Shown one piece after another: positions 1-10,080 of a DNA stretch of 31,793 bases. The number at the start of each line of letters is the position of its first letter. The stretch's first letter is position 1. A program made the position numbers and the translations under genes. The stretch is from Burkholderiales bacterium. GTDB lineage: Bacteria > Pseudomonadota > Gammaproteobacteria > Burkholderiales > Burkholderiaceae. The notes beneath the pieces were generated by a model that saw only the letters and a list, made by a program, of their open reading frames with translations, did no database searches and was not told the DNA's origin. The stretch is from NCBI GenBank assembly GCA_947371645.1, contig CANBQJ010000017.1:1-31793 (forward strand). The letters run 5' to 3'.

Positions 1-14
1 GCGTCGATGTTCAT
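1..14 (-). CDS. possible start of hscB (partial, runs off the window)
   Basis: An ATG on the minus strand at position 14 opens a frame reading Met-Asn-Ile-Asp before the window ends. HscB proteins of Burkholderiales often begin with Met-Asn-Leu/Ile followed by acidic residues, and hscB normally follows iscA, so this is the expected neighbour. Only four full codons are visible, and no clear Shine-Dalgarno sequence precedes the ATG. The call rests almost entirely on gene order. Confidence 0.22.
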
Positions 15-42
15 GGCCACAGTGCAGTCAGGTCGAAAAAGC

Positions 43-66
43 AAAACCCCACCACACGGTGGGGCC
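43..66 (-). terminator. rho-independent terminator after iscA
   Basis: A perfect 7-bp stem (47-53 with 58-64, arms CCCCACC / GGTGGGG on the minus strand) with a 4-nt loop is followed by four U on the minus strand (43-46). It lies about 27 bases after the iscA stop, so it should end or attenuate the iscRSUA transcript. On the plus strand there is no T-run, so it looks one-directional. Confidence 0.8.
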
Positions 67-92
67 TCATTCGACGCAAGGCGCGTGCCTTG

Positions 93-416
93 TCAGATGC
101 GGAAGGATTCGCCGCAGCCGCAACGGTCACGTTCGTTGGGATTGTTGAACTTGAAGCCCTCGTTGAGGCCCTCGCGCACAAAATCCAGCTCGGTGCCGTC
201 GATGTAGGGCAGGCTTTTCGGGTCGACCAGGATCTTCACGCCCAGCTGCTCGAAGATGATGTCTTCGGGCGCAGTTTCATCGGCGAACTCGATCTTGTAC
301 GCCAGGCCGGAGCAGCCAGTCGTCTTGACACCCAGGCGCACGCCTACACCCTTGCCGCGGCGGCTGATGTAGCGCTGGATGTGGCGGGCGGCCGCTTCCG
401 TCAGGCCCACCGACAT
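93..416 (-). CDS. iscA: Iron-sulfur cluster assembly protein IscA
   Basis: The 107-residue product is an A-type Fe-S carrier that takes clusters or iron from the IscU/IscS machinery and passes them to apo-proteins in the cytoplasm. The three conserved cysteines are visible: C35 in TTGCSG and C99/C101 in the C-terminal CGCGESF motif. The frame stays open upstream to about 545, but the added residues are Pro/Ser-rich, would overlap iscU, and look nothing like the family. The start at 416 ([10 protein letters not shown]) matches the usual IscA N-terminus and length. The gene follows iscU by 79 bases and is the last gene before a strong terminator, so it ends the visible isc transcript. Confidence 0.95.
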   Translation of the reverse strand: MSVGLTEAAARHIQRYISRRGKGVGVRLGVKTTGCSGLAYKIEFADETAPEDIIFEQLGVKILVDPKSLPYIDGTELDFVREGLNEGFKFNNPNERDRCGCGESFRI

Positions 417-495
417 GCTGGCGGTGACCTGTGCGATGTCGGCCAGAGGCCCATTGCCAGGGCCACTGGTGCAGGAAGCGGGGGCGACAGAAGTG

Positions 496-882
496 TCAGG
501 CAACATGTTTGGCCTTGTAGTCGTTGACGGCGGCTTTGATCGCATCTTCCGCCAGGATGGAGCAGTGGATCTTGACCGGGGGCAAGGCCAGCTCTTCGGC
601 GATCTGGGTGTTCTTGATGGTCAGGGCCTCGTCCAGGGTCTTGCCACGCACCCATTCTGTCACCAGCGAGCTCGACGCGATGGCCGAACCGCAGCCGTAG
701 GTCTTGAAGCGCGCGTCTTCGATCACGCCGGTAGACGGGTTGACCTTGATCTGAAGCTTCATCACGTCGCCGCAGGCCGGGGCGCCGACCATGCCGGTGC
801 CCACGGATTCGTCGCCTTTTTCAAAGCCGCCGACATTGCGGGGGTTTTCGTAGTGGTCAATGACCTTGTCGCTGTATGCCAT
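496..882 (-). CDS. iscU: Fe-S cluster scaffold protein IscU
   Basis: This 128-residue protein is the scaffold on which [2Fe-2S] and [4Fe-4S] clusters are built from sulfur supplied by IscS. The ligand set is complete: C37 and D39 (APACGD), C64 (YGCGSA) and C107 (HCSILAED). The LPPVK sequence at 100-104 is the recognised HscA chaperone-binding motif. That motif implies hscBA exist in the genome even though they are not seen here. The length is typical. A good Shine-Dalgarno sequence (TTGGAG) lies just before the ATG. It sits 45 bases after iscS and belongs to the iscR-iscS-iscU-iscA transcript. Confidence 0.97.
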   Translation of the reverse strand: MAYSDKVIDHYENPRNVGGFEKGDESVGTGMVGAPACGDVMKLQIKVNPSTGVIEDARFKTYGCGSAIASSSLVTEWVRGKTLDEALTIKNTQIAEELALPPVKIHCSILAEDAIKAAVNDYKAKHVA

Positions 883-927
883 GAGAGAACTCCAAGAACG
901 AAATGAGCTTAGCGCGTTGACAGGAAG

Positions 928-2148
928 TCAGTGCGCGGCCCATTGAATGGTGCTGATGTCAATGCCGTCTTTGTACATGTCCCACAGCGGCGAGAGTTCG
1001 CGCAGCTTGGCCACGCGGTCCTTCAAGGTGCTGACCACGAAGTCGACTTCCTCTTCGGTGGTGAAGCGGCCAATCGTCATGCGCAGCGAGCTGTGGGCCA
1101 GCTCATCGGAGCGACCCAGGGCGCGCAACACATAGCTGGGCTCCAGGCTGGCCGAGGTACAGGCCGAACCGGATGAGACCGCGATGCCCTTGATGCCCAT
1201 GATCAGCGACTCGCCTTCCACGTAGTTGAACGAGACGTTCAGGTTGTGCGGGATGCGGCGTTGCAGGTCGCCATTGACGAAGATTTGCTCGATGCCTTGC
1301 AGGCCGGCCAGCAGGCGGTCACGCAGGGCCCGGATGCGCACGTTCTCTTCGGCCATTTCGGCTTTGGCGATGCGGAAGGCTTCGCCCATGCCGACGATCT
1401 GGTGCGTAGGCAAGGTGCCGGAGCGCATGCCACGCTCGTGGCCGCCGCCGTGCATCTGCGCCTCGATGCGGATGCGGGGCTTGCGGCGCACGTACAGCGC
1501 ACCGATGCCCTTGGGGCCGTAGGTCTTGTGCGAGGCCAGGCTCATCAGGTCGACCGGCAGCGTGGCCATGTCGATGTCGACCTTGCCGGTGGCCTGGGCG
1601 GCATCCACGTGGAAGATGATGCCCTTCTCGCGGCACAGGGTGCCGATGGCCGGGATGTCCTGGATCACGCCGATCTCGTTGTTCACGATCATCACCGAGA
1701 TGAGGATGGTGTCCGGGCGGATGGCGGCCTTCAGGGCGTCCAGGCTCAGCATGCCGTCGTCCTGCACGTCCAGGTAAGTGGCCTCGAAACCCTGGCGCTC
1801 CAGTTCGCGCACGGTGTCCAGCACGGCCTTGTGCTCGGTCTTGACCGTGATGATGTGCTTGCCGCGCGTCTTGTAGAACTGCGCTGCGCCTTTGAGGGCC
1901 AGGTTGTTCGATTCAGTGGCTCCGGACGTCCAGACGATCTCGCGCGGGTCGGCACCGATCAGCTCGGCCACCTGCACGCGGGCCTTCTCGACCGCGGCTT
2001 CCGCTTCCCAGCCATAGGCATGGGTGCGTGAAGCCGGGTTGCCGAAATGCTCACGCATCCAGGGGATCATGGCGTCGACGACGCGGGGGTCCATCGGCGT
2101 GGTGGCGCCGTAGTCCATGTAGATCGGGAAATGCGGGGTCATGTCCAT
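928..2148 (-). CDS. iscS: Cysteine desulfurase IscS
   Basis: IscS is a PLP-dependent enzyme that converts L-cysteine to alanine and donates the persulfide sulfur to IscU and other acceptors. At 406 residues it has the normal family length. K208 in SLASHK is the PLP Schiff-base lysine, H106 in TEHK stacks on the cofactor, and C330 in [10 protein letters not shown] is the persulfide-bearing cysteine on the mobile loop. The C-terminus ends ISTIQWAAH, similar to the known IscU-binding tail. The first ATG (2148) and a second at 2142 are both possible starts. It is separated from iscR by 180 bases with no gene, a longer gap than others in this operon. Confidence 0.97.
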   Translation of the reverse strand: MDMTPHFPIYMDYGATTPMDPRVVDAMIPWMREHFGNPASRTHAYGWEAEAAVEKARVQVAELIGADPREIVWTSGATESNNLALKGAAQFYKTRGKHIITVKTEHKAVLDTVRELERQGFEATYLDVQDDGMLSLDALKAAIRPDTILISVMIVNNEIGVIQDIPAIGTLCREKGIIFHVDAAQATGKVDIDMATLPVDLMSLASHKTYGPKGIGALYVRRKPRIRIEAQMHGGGHERGMRSGTLPTHQIVGMGEAFRIAKAEMAEENVRIRALRDRLLAGLQGIEQIFVNGDLQRRIPHNLNVSFNYVEGESLIMGIKGIAVSSGSACTSASLEPSYVLRALGRSDELAHSSLRMTIGRFTTEEEVDFVVSTLKDRVAKLRELSPLWDMYKDGIDISTIQWAAH

Positions 2149-2328
2149 GGGGACTCACACACGCTGACGCTGACGTCAATGCCCACAACAGGCAGTGCCG
2201 CTGGCCTCAGCAGTTTTTGAAGTTGTTCAAGGTCAGCCTTCATCGTTCGCCATGCGGCAAACCAATCGGGCCAACCCACGATTATCAAGCCACCCGCCCT
2301 CGCTTGCGCAGTCGACGGGCGCCCACCA
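2149..2328 (-). other. iscR-iscS intergenic region
   Basis: These 180 bases between the iscR stop and the iscS start hold no plausible gene. I see no convincing terminator and no strong second promoter on the minus strand. In enterobacteria the equivalent gap is where iscSUA messenger is separated from iscR messenger by small-RNA-directed decay, but no matching small RNA target can be recognised here by eye. Confidence 0.5.
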
Positions 2329-2862
2329 TCATTTCGTCAGGGCTGCTCCGAGTGCGAACACGGAGTTGGGCGCGGTGACCTTGATGGGCTTGACCACCGG
2401 TTGGGTGGAAATGGCACGCTTGATGGGCTGAGCCTCGATGGACACACCCTTGGCCAACTGGTCTTCGACCAGTTTGCGCAGGCTGATCGAATCGAGATAC
2501 TCGATCATCTTGTTGTTCAGGCTGGTCCAGAGGTCGTGCGTCATGCAGCGGCCGCCGTCTTCGCCCATGCAGTTCTCTTTGCCGCCGCAACCGGTGGCGT
2601 CGATGGGCTCATCCACGGCCACGATGATGTCGGCCACGGTGATGTCTTCGGCCTTACGGCCCAAGGAGTAACCGCCACCGGGGCCACGGGTGCTCTCGAC
2701 CAGTTCATGGCGGCGCAACTTGCCAAACAGCTGTTCCAGGTAGGACAGCGAAATCTGCTGACGCTGGCTGATGGCGGCCAGGGCCACCGGACCTGTGTGT
2801 TCACGCAGGGCCAGATCGATCATGGCCGTGACTGCGAAACGGCCTTTGGTTGTCAAACGCAT
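2329..2862 (-). CDS. iscR: Fe-S cluster-responsive regulator IscR (Rrf2 family)
   Basis: IscR is an Rrf2-family winged-helix repressor/activator that binds a [2Fe-2S] cluster and senses Fe-S demand. The 177-residue product has the typical N-terminus MRLTTKGRFAVTAM and an HTH over roughly residues 28-60. The cluster ligands C92, C98 and C106 with H109 are present. Spacing between the second and third cysteines is two residues longer than in E. coli (C98/C104/H107), as seen in other betaproteobacteria. The frame is open further upstream (to 2952), but AGGAGA placed 6 bases before 2862 and the family N-terminus fix the start. It is the first gene of the isc operon and is probably autorepressed. 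Confidence 0.95.
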   Translation of the reverse strand: MRLTTKGRFAVTAMIDLALREHTGPVALAAISQRQQISLSYLEQLFGKLRRHELVESTRGPGGGYSLGRKAEDITVADIIVAVDEPIDATGCGGKENCMGEDGGRCMTHDLWTSLNNKMIEYLDSISLRKLVEDQLAKGVSIEAQPIKRAISTQPVVKPIKVTAPNSVFALGAALTK

Positions 2863-2928
2863 TGCATTCTCCTGGGTCAGGAAGGGGTGCATCACCTCCG
2901 GCTCCTTGGATTGAGAGCCTGCGCCGCG

Positions 2929-2947
2929 CCGTTGGGATCTCCAACGG
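2929..2947 (-). other. hairpin in the iscR leader
   Basis: A perfect 7-bp inverted repeat (CCGTTGG / CCAACGG) with a 5-nt loop falls in the untranslated leader between the predicted iscR transcription start (near 2973) and the start codon. No U-run follows, so it is not an intrinsic terminator. It may affect messenger stability or be incidental. Confidence 0.4.
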
Positions 2948-2979
2948 AACAACCGGTGACGCGTCCATTCAGTGTTGAG

Positions 2980-3008
2980 ATGATAAGGAAACCCACTGTT
3001 TTAGTCAA
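2980..3008 (-). promoter_or_regulatory. iscR promoter (sigma-70 type)
   Basis: On the minus strand a -35 box TTGACT (3008-3003) is followed by exactly 17 bases and a -10 box TATCAT (2985-2980). Each box differs from consensus at one or two positions and the spacing is ideal. Transcription would start near 2973, leaving a leader of about 110 bases before iscR. The -35 box lies inside the IscR site described separately, which fits repression by holo-IscR. Confidence 0.8.
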
Positions 3009-3012
3009 CTAC
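2988..3012 (-). promoter_or_regulatory. IscR type-1 binding site
   Basis: Read on the minus strand from 3012 to 2988, the sequence matches about 20 of 25 positions of the E. coli type-1 IscR consensus (ATASYYGACTRWWWYAGTCRRSTAT). The left half TAGTTGACT and the central AAAACAGT match fully, and mismatches cluster in the right end. It covers the -35 box and the spacer of the iscR promoter. The consensus is known from enterobacteria, and its use here is an inference. Confidence 0.72.
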
Positions 3013-3172
3013 AACCCGGGGACAAACCCGCGCAATGGATGCATCGCAGTGATTGACGAAATCAATCAAGTTCCGGGCCAGGCAGGTTCTCACCTGCCCC
3101 GTGCCATCCTGCGGACCAAACGTGTCGGTCTTGTCGTTCTTGTCGGAAGTTTTGTAAGGTTGACGGGGGTGT
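3013..3172. other. intergenic region between the phosphatase gene and the iscR promoter, with two inverted repeats
   Basis: No gene is seen here. Two perfect 7-bp inverted repeats are present. TGATTGA-N5-TCAATCA (3050-3068) is AT-rich and operator-like, about 40 bases upstream of the iscR -35 box. GGCAGGT-N4-ACCTGCC (3081-3098) could end the uvrB-phosphatase transcript, but no U-run follows it. Confidence 0.55.
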
Positions 3173-3763
3173 TCAGCCCTGGCCGCCATCGCCCTCGGCG
3201 ACCTTGTCCCTGTTGGCAACCAGGTTTTGCAGGTGGGGCAACAGGCCTTCACAGGCCGCCTCCACCAGGTCGAGCACGTGCTCGAAGCCCTGCGGGCCGC
3301 CGTAATACGGGTCGGGCACGGTCTGGGCGCCAGCCAGGGGCGAATCAGGGGGCAGGAATTCGGTGAGGCGGCGCAGGCGGCGGCGCATGGCCGGCTCGGG
3401 CGGGCATGCCGCTTCCAGCAGGGCCAGGTTGTCCCAGTCCATGGCCAGCAGCAGGTCGAAGCGGGTGAAGTCCTGGGGGCTGACCTTGCGCGCGCGCTGG
3501 CGGCTGAGGTCATAGCCGCGTTGCAAGGCGTGCTTCGTCGCGCGGGCGTCCGGCGCGTGGCCCACATGGTTGGCGTGGGTGCCTGCCGAATCGACCTCCA
3601 CCTGGTGGTCCAGGCCCCAGGCCTGGAGCTTGTGGCGCAGCACACCTTCGGCCGTGGGGCTGCGGCAGATGTTGCCCATGCAGACCATCAGGACCCGGAC
3701 CGGTTGAGGCCCGGCTGGTGGCAGGACACGGGCCATCAGGGAAGACAGTGAAGGCAGGGCCAT
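3173..3763 (-). CDS. Low-molecular-weight protein tyrosine phosphatase
   Basis: The 196-residue product belongs to the LMW-PTP (arsenate-reductase-like fold) family, which hydrolyses phosphotyrosine through a cysteinyl-phosphate intermediate. The P-loop CMGNICRS places the nucleophile at C28 and the phosphate-binding arginine at R34. The general-acid loop is DPYYGG with D151. The second cysteine, C33, is the usual redox partner. About 20 extra residues precede the core and a charged tail follows, making it longer than the roughly 155 residues usual for the family. The start at 3763 lies 19 bases after the uvrB stop, so the two genes are probably co-transcribed. The ATG at 3736 is an alternative. 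No tyrosine-kinase/exopolysaccharide partner is adjacent, so the substrate is unknown. Confidence 0.9.
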   Translation of the reverse strand: MALPSLSSLMARVLPPAGPQPVRVLMVCMGNICRSPTAEGVLRHKLQAWGLDHQVEVDSAGTHANHVGHAPDARATKHALQRGYDLSRQRARKVSPQDFTRFDLLLAMDWDNLALLEAACPPEPAMRRRLRRLTEFLPPDSPLAGAQTVPDPYYGGPQGFEHVLDLVEAACEGLLPHLQNLVANRDKVAEGDGGQG

Positions 3764-3782
3764 GTGCAGATCTGGCTCAGGC

Positions 3783-5963
<2,181 letters not shown>

Positions 5964-5974
5964 CCGCAAACGGT

Positions 5975-6000
5975 CCGGGTAAAATAAAGGGTTTGCCCGG
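5975..6000 (-). promoter_or_regulatory. inverted repeat over the likely uvrB -10 region
   Basis: Arms CCGGGTAAA (5975-5983) and TTTGCCCGG (5992-6000) pair with one T/G wobble across an 8-base loop. A -10-like TATTTT (5986-5981, minus strand) sits in the loop and inner arm, 18-23 bases upstream of the chosen uvrB start. No good -35 box is seen at the expected place. This may be an operator or a structural element at the uvrB promoter. Confidence 0.4.
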
Positions 6001-6139
6001 TTCGCCAGGCGCGCACAGAACGGCCTTTTCGGAGGCGGTTGGTGTGTCGCGGCGGGCCGGAACAATGTACAAAGTTTCAGCTTAGCCGCTTTTGAGCTGT
6101 AACACCTGACGCACCCCCGACTGACCGGAGACTGTCTGC

Positions 6140-7339
6140 ATGGCCTCGCTGTTTGCTGCCGTTGAAATGGCCCCCCGTGACCCCATCCTGGGCCTCAACG
6201 AACAATTCAACGCCGACCCCAACCCCAAAAAGGTGAACCTGGGTGTGGGCGTGTACACCGACGACCAGGGCAAGCTGCCCCTGCTCAAGTGCGTGGCCGC
6301 TGCCGAAAAGCAGATGTCCGAGGCACCGAAGGCCCGCGGCTACCTGCCCATCGACGGCATCGTGGCCTACGACAAGGCCGTGCAAGGCCTGGTCTTTGGC
6401 GCCGATCACCCCGCCGTCAAGGCCGGCCGCATCGCGACGGCGCAGGCCATTGGTGGCACCGGAGGGCTGAAGCTGGGCGCCGACTTCCTCAAGCGCCTGC
6501 AGCCCAATGCCCAGGTGTTGATCTCCGACCCCAGCTGGGAAAACCACCGCGCCCTGTTCGAGTCGGCCGGCTTCCCCGTTGATGTCTACCCCTACTACGA
6601 CGCCGCCAACCGTGGCATCAACTTCGACGGCATGATCGCCAAGTTGAAGGCCTCGCCGGCCGGCACCATCGTGCTGCTGCACGCCTGCTGCCACAACCCG
6701 ACCGGCTACGACCTGTCGGATGCCCAGTGGGCCGAAGTCATCGCGGTGATCAAGGCCGGTGGCCTGGTGCCCTTCCTGGACATGGCCTACCAGGGCTTTG
6801 GCAATGGCATCCAAGAGGACGGCCAGGTCGTCATCCAGTTCCTGGAGTCGGGCTTGAGCTTCTTCGTGTCCACCAGCTTCTCCAAGAGCTTCTCGCTGTA
6901 CGGCGAGCGCGTAGGCGCCCTGAGCATCGTGAGCGAATCGGCTGAAGAGTCGGCCCGCGTGCTGAGCCAGCTCAAGCGCGTGATCCGCACCAACTACTCC
7001 AACCCGCCCACGCACGGCGCGCAGGTGGTGGCTTCGGTGCTGACCTCGCCTGAGCTGCGCAAGCTGTGGGAAGACGAGCTGGCCGAGATGCGCGACCGCA
7101 TCAAGCTGATGCGCACCGCCCTGGTCAAGGAGCTGAGCGCCGCTGGCGTGCAAGGTGACCTGAGCTACATCACCCGCCAGAAGGGCATGTTCAGCTACTC
7201 CGGCCTGAACGCCACCCAGATGCAGCGCCTGCGCAGCGAGTTCGGCATCTATGGCGTGGATTCGGGCCGCATCTGCGTGGCCGCCTTGAACTCCGGCAAC
7301 CTGCAGGCCGTGGCCGCGGCGATCAAGGCCGTGATGTGA
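6140..7339 (+). CDS. Aromatic/aspartate aminotransferase (class I, TyrB/AspC type)
   Basis: This 399-residue fold-type I PLP enzyme transfers amino groups between aspartate or aromatic amino acids and 2-oxoglutarate. Family residues are in place: the N-terminal [13 protein letters not shown]133 in DPSWENH, N186 in HNPTG, D214 in FLDMAYQGF, the PLP lysine K249 in [16 protein letters not shown], and a C-terminal arginine in [10 protein letters not shown]. The length equals E. coli TyrB/AspC. Sequence alone does not decide between aspartate and aromatic preference. It diverges from uvrB across a 176-base region and ends at a strong terminator, so it is probably a single-gene transcript. Confidence 0.93.
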   Translation: MASLFAAVEMAPRDPILGLNEQFNADPNPKKVNLGVGVYTDDQGKLPLLKCVAAAEKQMSEAPKARGYLPIDGIVAYDKAVQGLVFGADHPAVKAGRIATAQAIGGTGGLKLGADFLKRLQPNAQVLISDPSWENHRALFESAGFPVDVYPYYDAANRGINFDGMIAKLKASPAGTIVLLHACCHNPTGYDLSDAQWAEVIAVIKAGGLVPFLDMAYQGFGNGIQEDGQVVIQFLESGLSFFVSTSFSKSFSLYGERVGALSIVSESAEESARVLSQLKRVIRTNYSNPPTHGAQVVASVLTSPELRKLWEDELAEMRDRIKLMRTALVKELSAAGVQGDLSYITRQKGMFSYSGLNATQMQRLRSEFGIYGVDSGRICVAALNSGNLQAVAAAIKAVM

Positions 7340-7393
7340 TGTGACTTGTGCCCCGTGATGCTGGCCTGCGAGGCGGCGTCATCTGGTGACGAC

Positions 7394-7438
7394 AAGCCCC
7401 TCAGACCCTGGCCTCGCCAGGACTTGGGGGGCTTTTTT
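7394..7438 (+). terminator. rho-independent terminator of the aminotransferase gene
   Basis: An inner 6-bp hairpin (CCTGGC 7407-7412 with GCCAGG 7416-7421) sits within a longer stem (AAGCCCC 7394-7400 pairing with the GGGGGGCTT run ending at 7434), followed by six T (7433-7438). The T-run touches the stop codon of the converging gene at 7438. Confidence 0.8.
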
Positions 7439-10080
7439 CATGGCGTGACGCCGATGGCCTCTGCCGCCAGGCGGGCTTCGGGCCAGGCGGGTTGCAGCCG
7501 GGCCAGCTCACTCAGCAGGGCGCGGGCGGCGGGCGCATCGCTGGCGGCCCAGGCGCTGGCCATGCCCACCAGGGGCTCGTAGGCAGGGCGGAAATCCGGG
7601 CTGATGCGCAACACGGCCAACAGGGGCTCGCGCACCTGGGCCAGCATGGCCTGCACATCGGCGGCGGGCTGCACGTGCAGCCCCACCTTCAGGTACTGGT
7701 TGCGGGCCTGCCAGTAGGCTTGGGCGCGTGCACCCCATTGGGCCGACGATGCTGGGGACAGCAGCTCCCGGGGCTGGGCAGACCAGGCGTCGAGCAGCGT
7801 CAGCAGGCGCTGCGCTGGCGGCTCCTGCGGCGCGTAAGTGGCACGCGGGGCCAGGTGGCTGACCACGGGCTGGTCGTCGGTGTTCAAGGGTGCGGTGGCC
7901 GACCAGGCTCGCAGGGCTTGCGGGCCCGCCACGACGGCGCCCAGCACGGCCAGGCCATCGCCCAGGCCAAAGGCCTGTGGCGACATGGGCATGCGCAAGG
8001 CGGCCGGTGAGGCCATGAGGTCGGCCGCGTCCCAAGGCTCGCCATCACGGCGGGACATCAGGCCGATCACGGGCGTCTCCAGGCTCTGGCTGGCCAGGAT
8101 GGCGATGGCATGCGGGTACACAGCCTGGTATGACCGCACGATGCTGCGCAAGGTCGGCAAGTCCAGCTGGTGCAGGGGCAGCCACTGACAGAACAGGCCG
8201 CCCGGCGCCAGGCGCTCGCGCACGGCCTGGAAATGATCGACCGTGTAGAGCGCGCCAGAGCCGCTGCGCGCCGGGTGGAAGTTGTCGGCCACGACCAGGT
8301 CGTAGAGGCCGGTGTCCACGCGCACGTGGCGGCGGGCGTCGGCGGCATGCACATGCAGGCGCGGCGACGGGCCGTCACGGTCGAACACGGACCAGAAGTG
8401 GTGGGAGGCGTCGATGACCTCGGGCAGGAGCTCGGCCACATCGACCCGCATGCGGGCGTCTTCGGCCACAGTGGATGAGGTGACGCCCGTGCCCAGTCCC
8501 AGAAACAGCGCACGCTGGGGATGGGGGTGCCACATCAGCGGCAACAGGCCCTGGCGGCCGTCGACGAACAAGGTGCCTGAGCTGCCCTCTTGCTGCCGGT
8601 TGTTGATGCGCAGGCGGGCCACGCCTTGCGCGTCTTGCACCACGCTCACGGCGGCCATGACGCCCTCGTCGTAGCTCAGCACGCGGCCACCATCGGGCAG
8701 GTCCACGAAGGCCAGCGGCGGCGCCAGCAGTGCGGTGGCGCCGAGGGCCAGCAGAGGGCCCAGCACCCAGGCGCGACGCCACCGCGCAGGCGACACCAGC
8801 AGCATGTAGGCCGCCGCCACCAGCAGGCAGGCCAGCTTGGCGCCCAAGCCAGGTGTGAGCCACACGCCAAACAGTGGCGCGGCCGCCGCGGCGCCCAGGG
8901 CATTGATGCCCATGGCGCGGCCGGCGTCCTGGCCCTGAGCCAGCGCCATCTCCAGTTGGTGGCTGAACAAGGCGCCCATCAACAGGGTGGGCATGCCGAA
9001 TGCCACCAGCGCGGCCAGCGCCTCTGCGGCCAGGGCCACGGTCATGCCCTGCCCCAGGCTGCGACCACCATCGACCAGGGCTGGCGCGGCATAGAGGCCC
9101 GCGATGCCCAGCAGCACGGCGGCGCCCATGGCGACGAGCAGGCGGTCGCGCACCAGCGCTGCATCCGCCCCGCCACCCTGCCCCATCGGAGACCCGCGCC
9201 AACGCTGCCAGGCCGCAGCGCCCAGCGCGGTGCCCACCAGGTAGACCGCCAGCAGCAGAGCGAAGGTGTAGACGGTGTCTTCTGCCGCCTGGCTGATCAC
9301 ACGCACGACCAGGACCTCGTAGGCGATGCCCAGCAAGCCGGTGCAGGCCAGTCGCCAGAGGCCTTCCCGGGGTGCGGCGAAGCCCATGGGTGGTGGCCCG
9401 GTCATGACCGATGCCTGCTTGGCGCCTGATGCGGAGTGACGGCCCAGCGCCAACGCCCCACCCACCGCGCAAGCCAGGTTCAACCCCGCGCACAGCAGCA
9501 CCGTCTGGCGCAAGCCCAGCGCAGGCAGCAACACGAAAGCAGCGGACAGCACCCCCAGCACGGCACCCAAGGTGTTGGCTGCATACAGCCCGGCCAGCTC
9601 TCGCGGGCCACCGAGGGCATGAGACCGCGCCCGCTCCATGGCGGGCAAGGTGGCACCCATGGCCACGGTCGCTGGCAGCAGGCAGACGAAGACGCCGCCA
9701 AATGCCAGTGCCCATTGCCGCGTCGCGGAAGGGTCAGGGCCGATCCAGTGCAGCAGCATGTCACCGATCGGGTGCAGCGCCAGGGTCAGCAGCAAGGCCC
9801 ACAGGCCGATCACCGCCTCGCAGGCCACATACCAGCGCCAGGGTTGCGGGCTGCGCTCGATGCGCTGACCCAGGGCCAGGCCGCCCAGGGCCAGGCCACC
9901 AAAGAAGGCAGCCACGACGGCCAGCACGGCGGCAGACTCGTGGCCCAGCCACAGGCCCATTTGCTGCGTCCACACAAGCTGGTAGCCCAGTCCGGCAAAG
10001 CCCGAGGCCAGCATCAGGCCCAGCAAGCCCAAGCGCTGGCCCGTGTTCGGCCCGTTGTGCCGCCCCTTGTGCAGGGTCAT
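7438..10080 (-). CDS. Multi-pass membrane protein fused to a spermidine synthase-like domain
   Basis: The 880-residue protein has an N-terminal half (about residues 15-480) with many hydrophobic membrane segments, starting GLLGLMLASGFAGLGYQLVWTQQ. A C-terminal spermidine-synthase/SAM-methyltransferase fold (about 500-720) follows, and then a helical tail. The SAM-binding glycine loop is LFLGLGTG near residue 527. The usual active-site motif DSTDP is DNFHP near residue 598, so one of the two key aspartates is replaced by histidine. Such fused proteins are common and are often annotated as spermidine synthase without evidence for polyamine synthesis. The start ATG overlaps the stop of the upstream oxygenase gene (ATGA), indicating translational coupling. 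It is the last gene of the five-gene operon. I infer a membrane-linked transferase of unknown substrate. Confidence 0.85.
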   Translation of the reverse strand: MTLHKGRHNGPNTGQRLGLLGLMLASGFAGLGYQLVWTQQMGLWLGHESAAVLAVVAAFFGGLALGGLALGQRIERSPQPWRWYVACEAVIGLWALLLTLALHPIGDMLLHWIGPDPSATRQWALAFGGVFVCLLPATVAMGATLPAMERARSHALGGPRELAGLYAANTLGAVLGVLSAAFVLLPALGLRQTVLLCAGLNLACAVGGALALGRHSASGAKQASVMTGPPPMGFAAPREGLWRLACTGLLGIAYEVLVVRVISQAAEDTVYTFALLLAVYLVGTALGAAAWQRWRGSPMGQGGGADAALVRDRLLVAMGAAVLLGIAGLYAAPALVDGGRSLGQGMTVALAAEALAALVAFGMPTLLMGALFSHQLEMALAQGQDAGRAMGINALGAAAAAPLFGVWLTPGLGAKLACLLVAAAYMLLVSPARWRRAWVLGPLLALGATALLAPPLAFVDLPDGGRVLSYDEGVMAAVSVVQDAQGVARLRINNRQQEGSSGTLFVDGRQGLLPLMWHPHPQRALFLGLGTGVTSSTVAEDARMRVDVAELLPEVIDASHHFWSVFDRDGPSPRLHVHAADARRHVRVDTGLYDLVVADNFHPARSGSGALYTVDHFQAVRERLAPGGLFCQWLPLHQLDLPTLRSIVRSYQAVYPHAIAILASQSLETPVIGLMSRRDGEPWDAADLMASPAALRMPMSPQAFGLGDGLAVLGAVVAGPQALRAWSATAPLNTDDQPVVSHLAPRATYAPQEPPAQRLLTLLDAWSAQPRELLSPASSAQWGARAQAYWQARNQYLKVGLHVQPAADVQAMLAQVREPLLAVLRISPDFRPAYEPLVGMASAWAASDAPAARALLSELARLQPAWPEARLAAEAIGVTP

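Noticed and set aside
3050..3068. FNR/ANR box
   Set aside because: FNR-type sites need TTGAT-N4-ATCAA; the spacing and the inner bases here do not fit.
3081..3098. Hairpin after the phosphatase gene as an intrinsic terminator
   Set aside because: The stem is perfect, but no U-run follows on the minus strand, so it is kept only as an inverted repeat.
6061..6076. Palindrome AACAATGTACAAAGTT upstream of the aminotransferase gene
   Set aside because: Half-sites of only three bases around GTAC are too weak to support an operator call.
5964..6139. LexA (SOS) box between uvrB and the aminotransferase gene
   Set aside because: No CTGT-N8-ACAG-like sequence is present in this divergent region.
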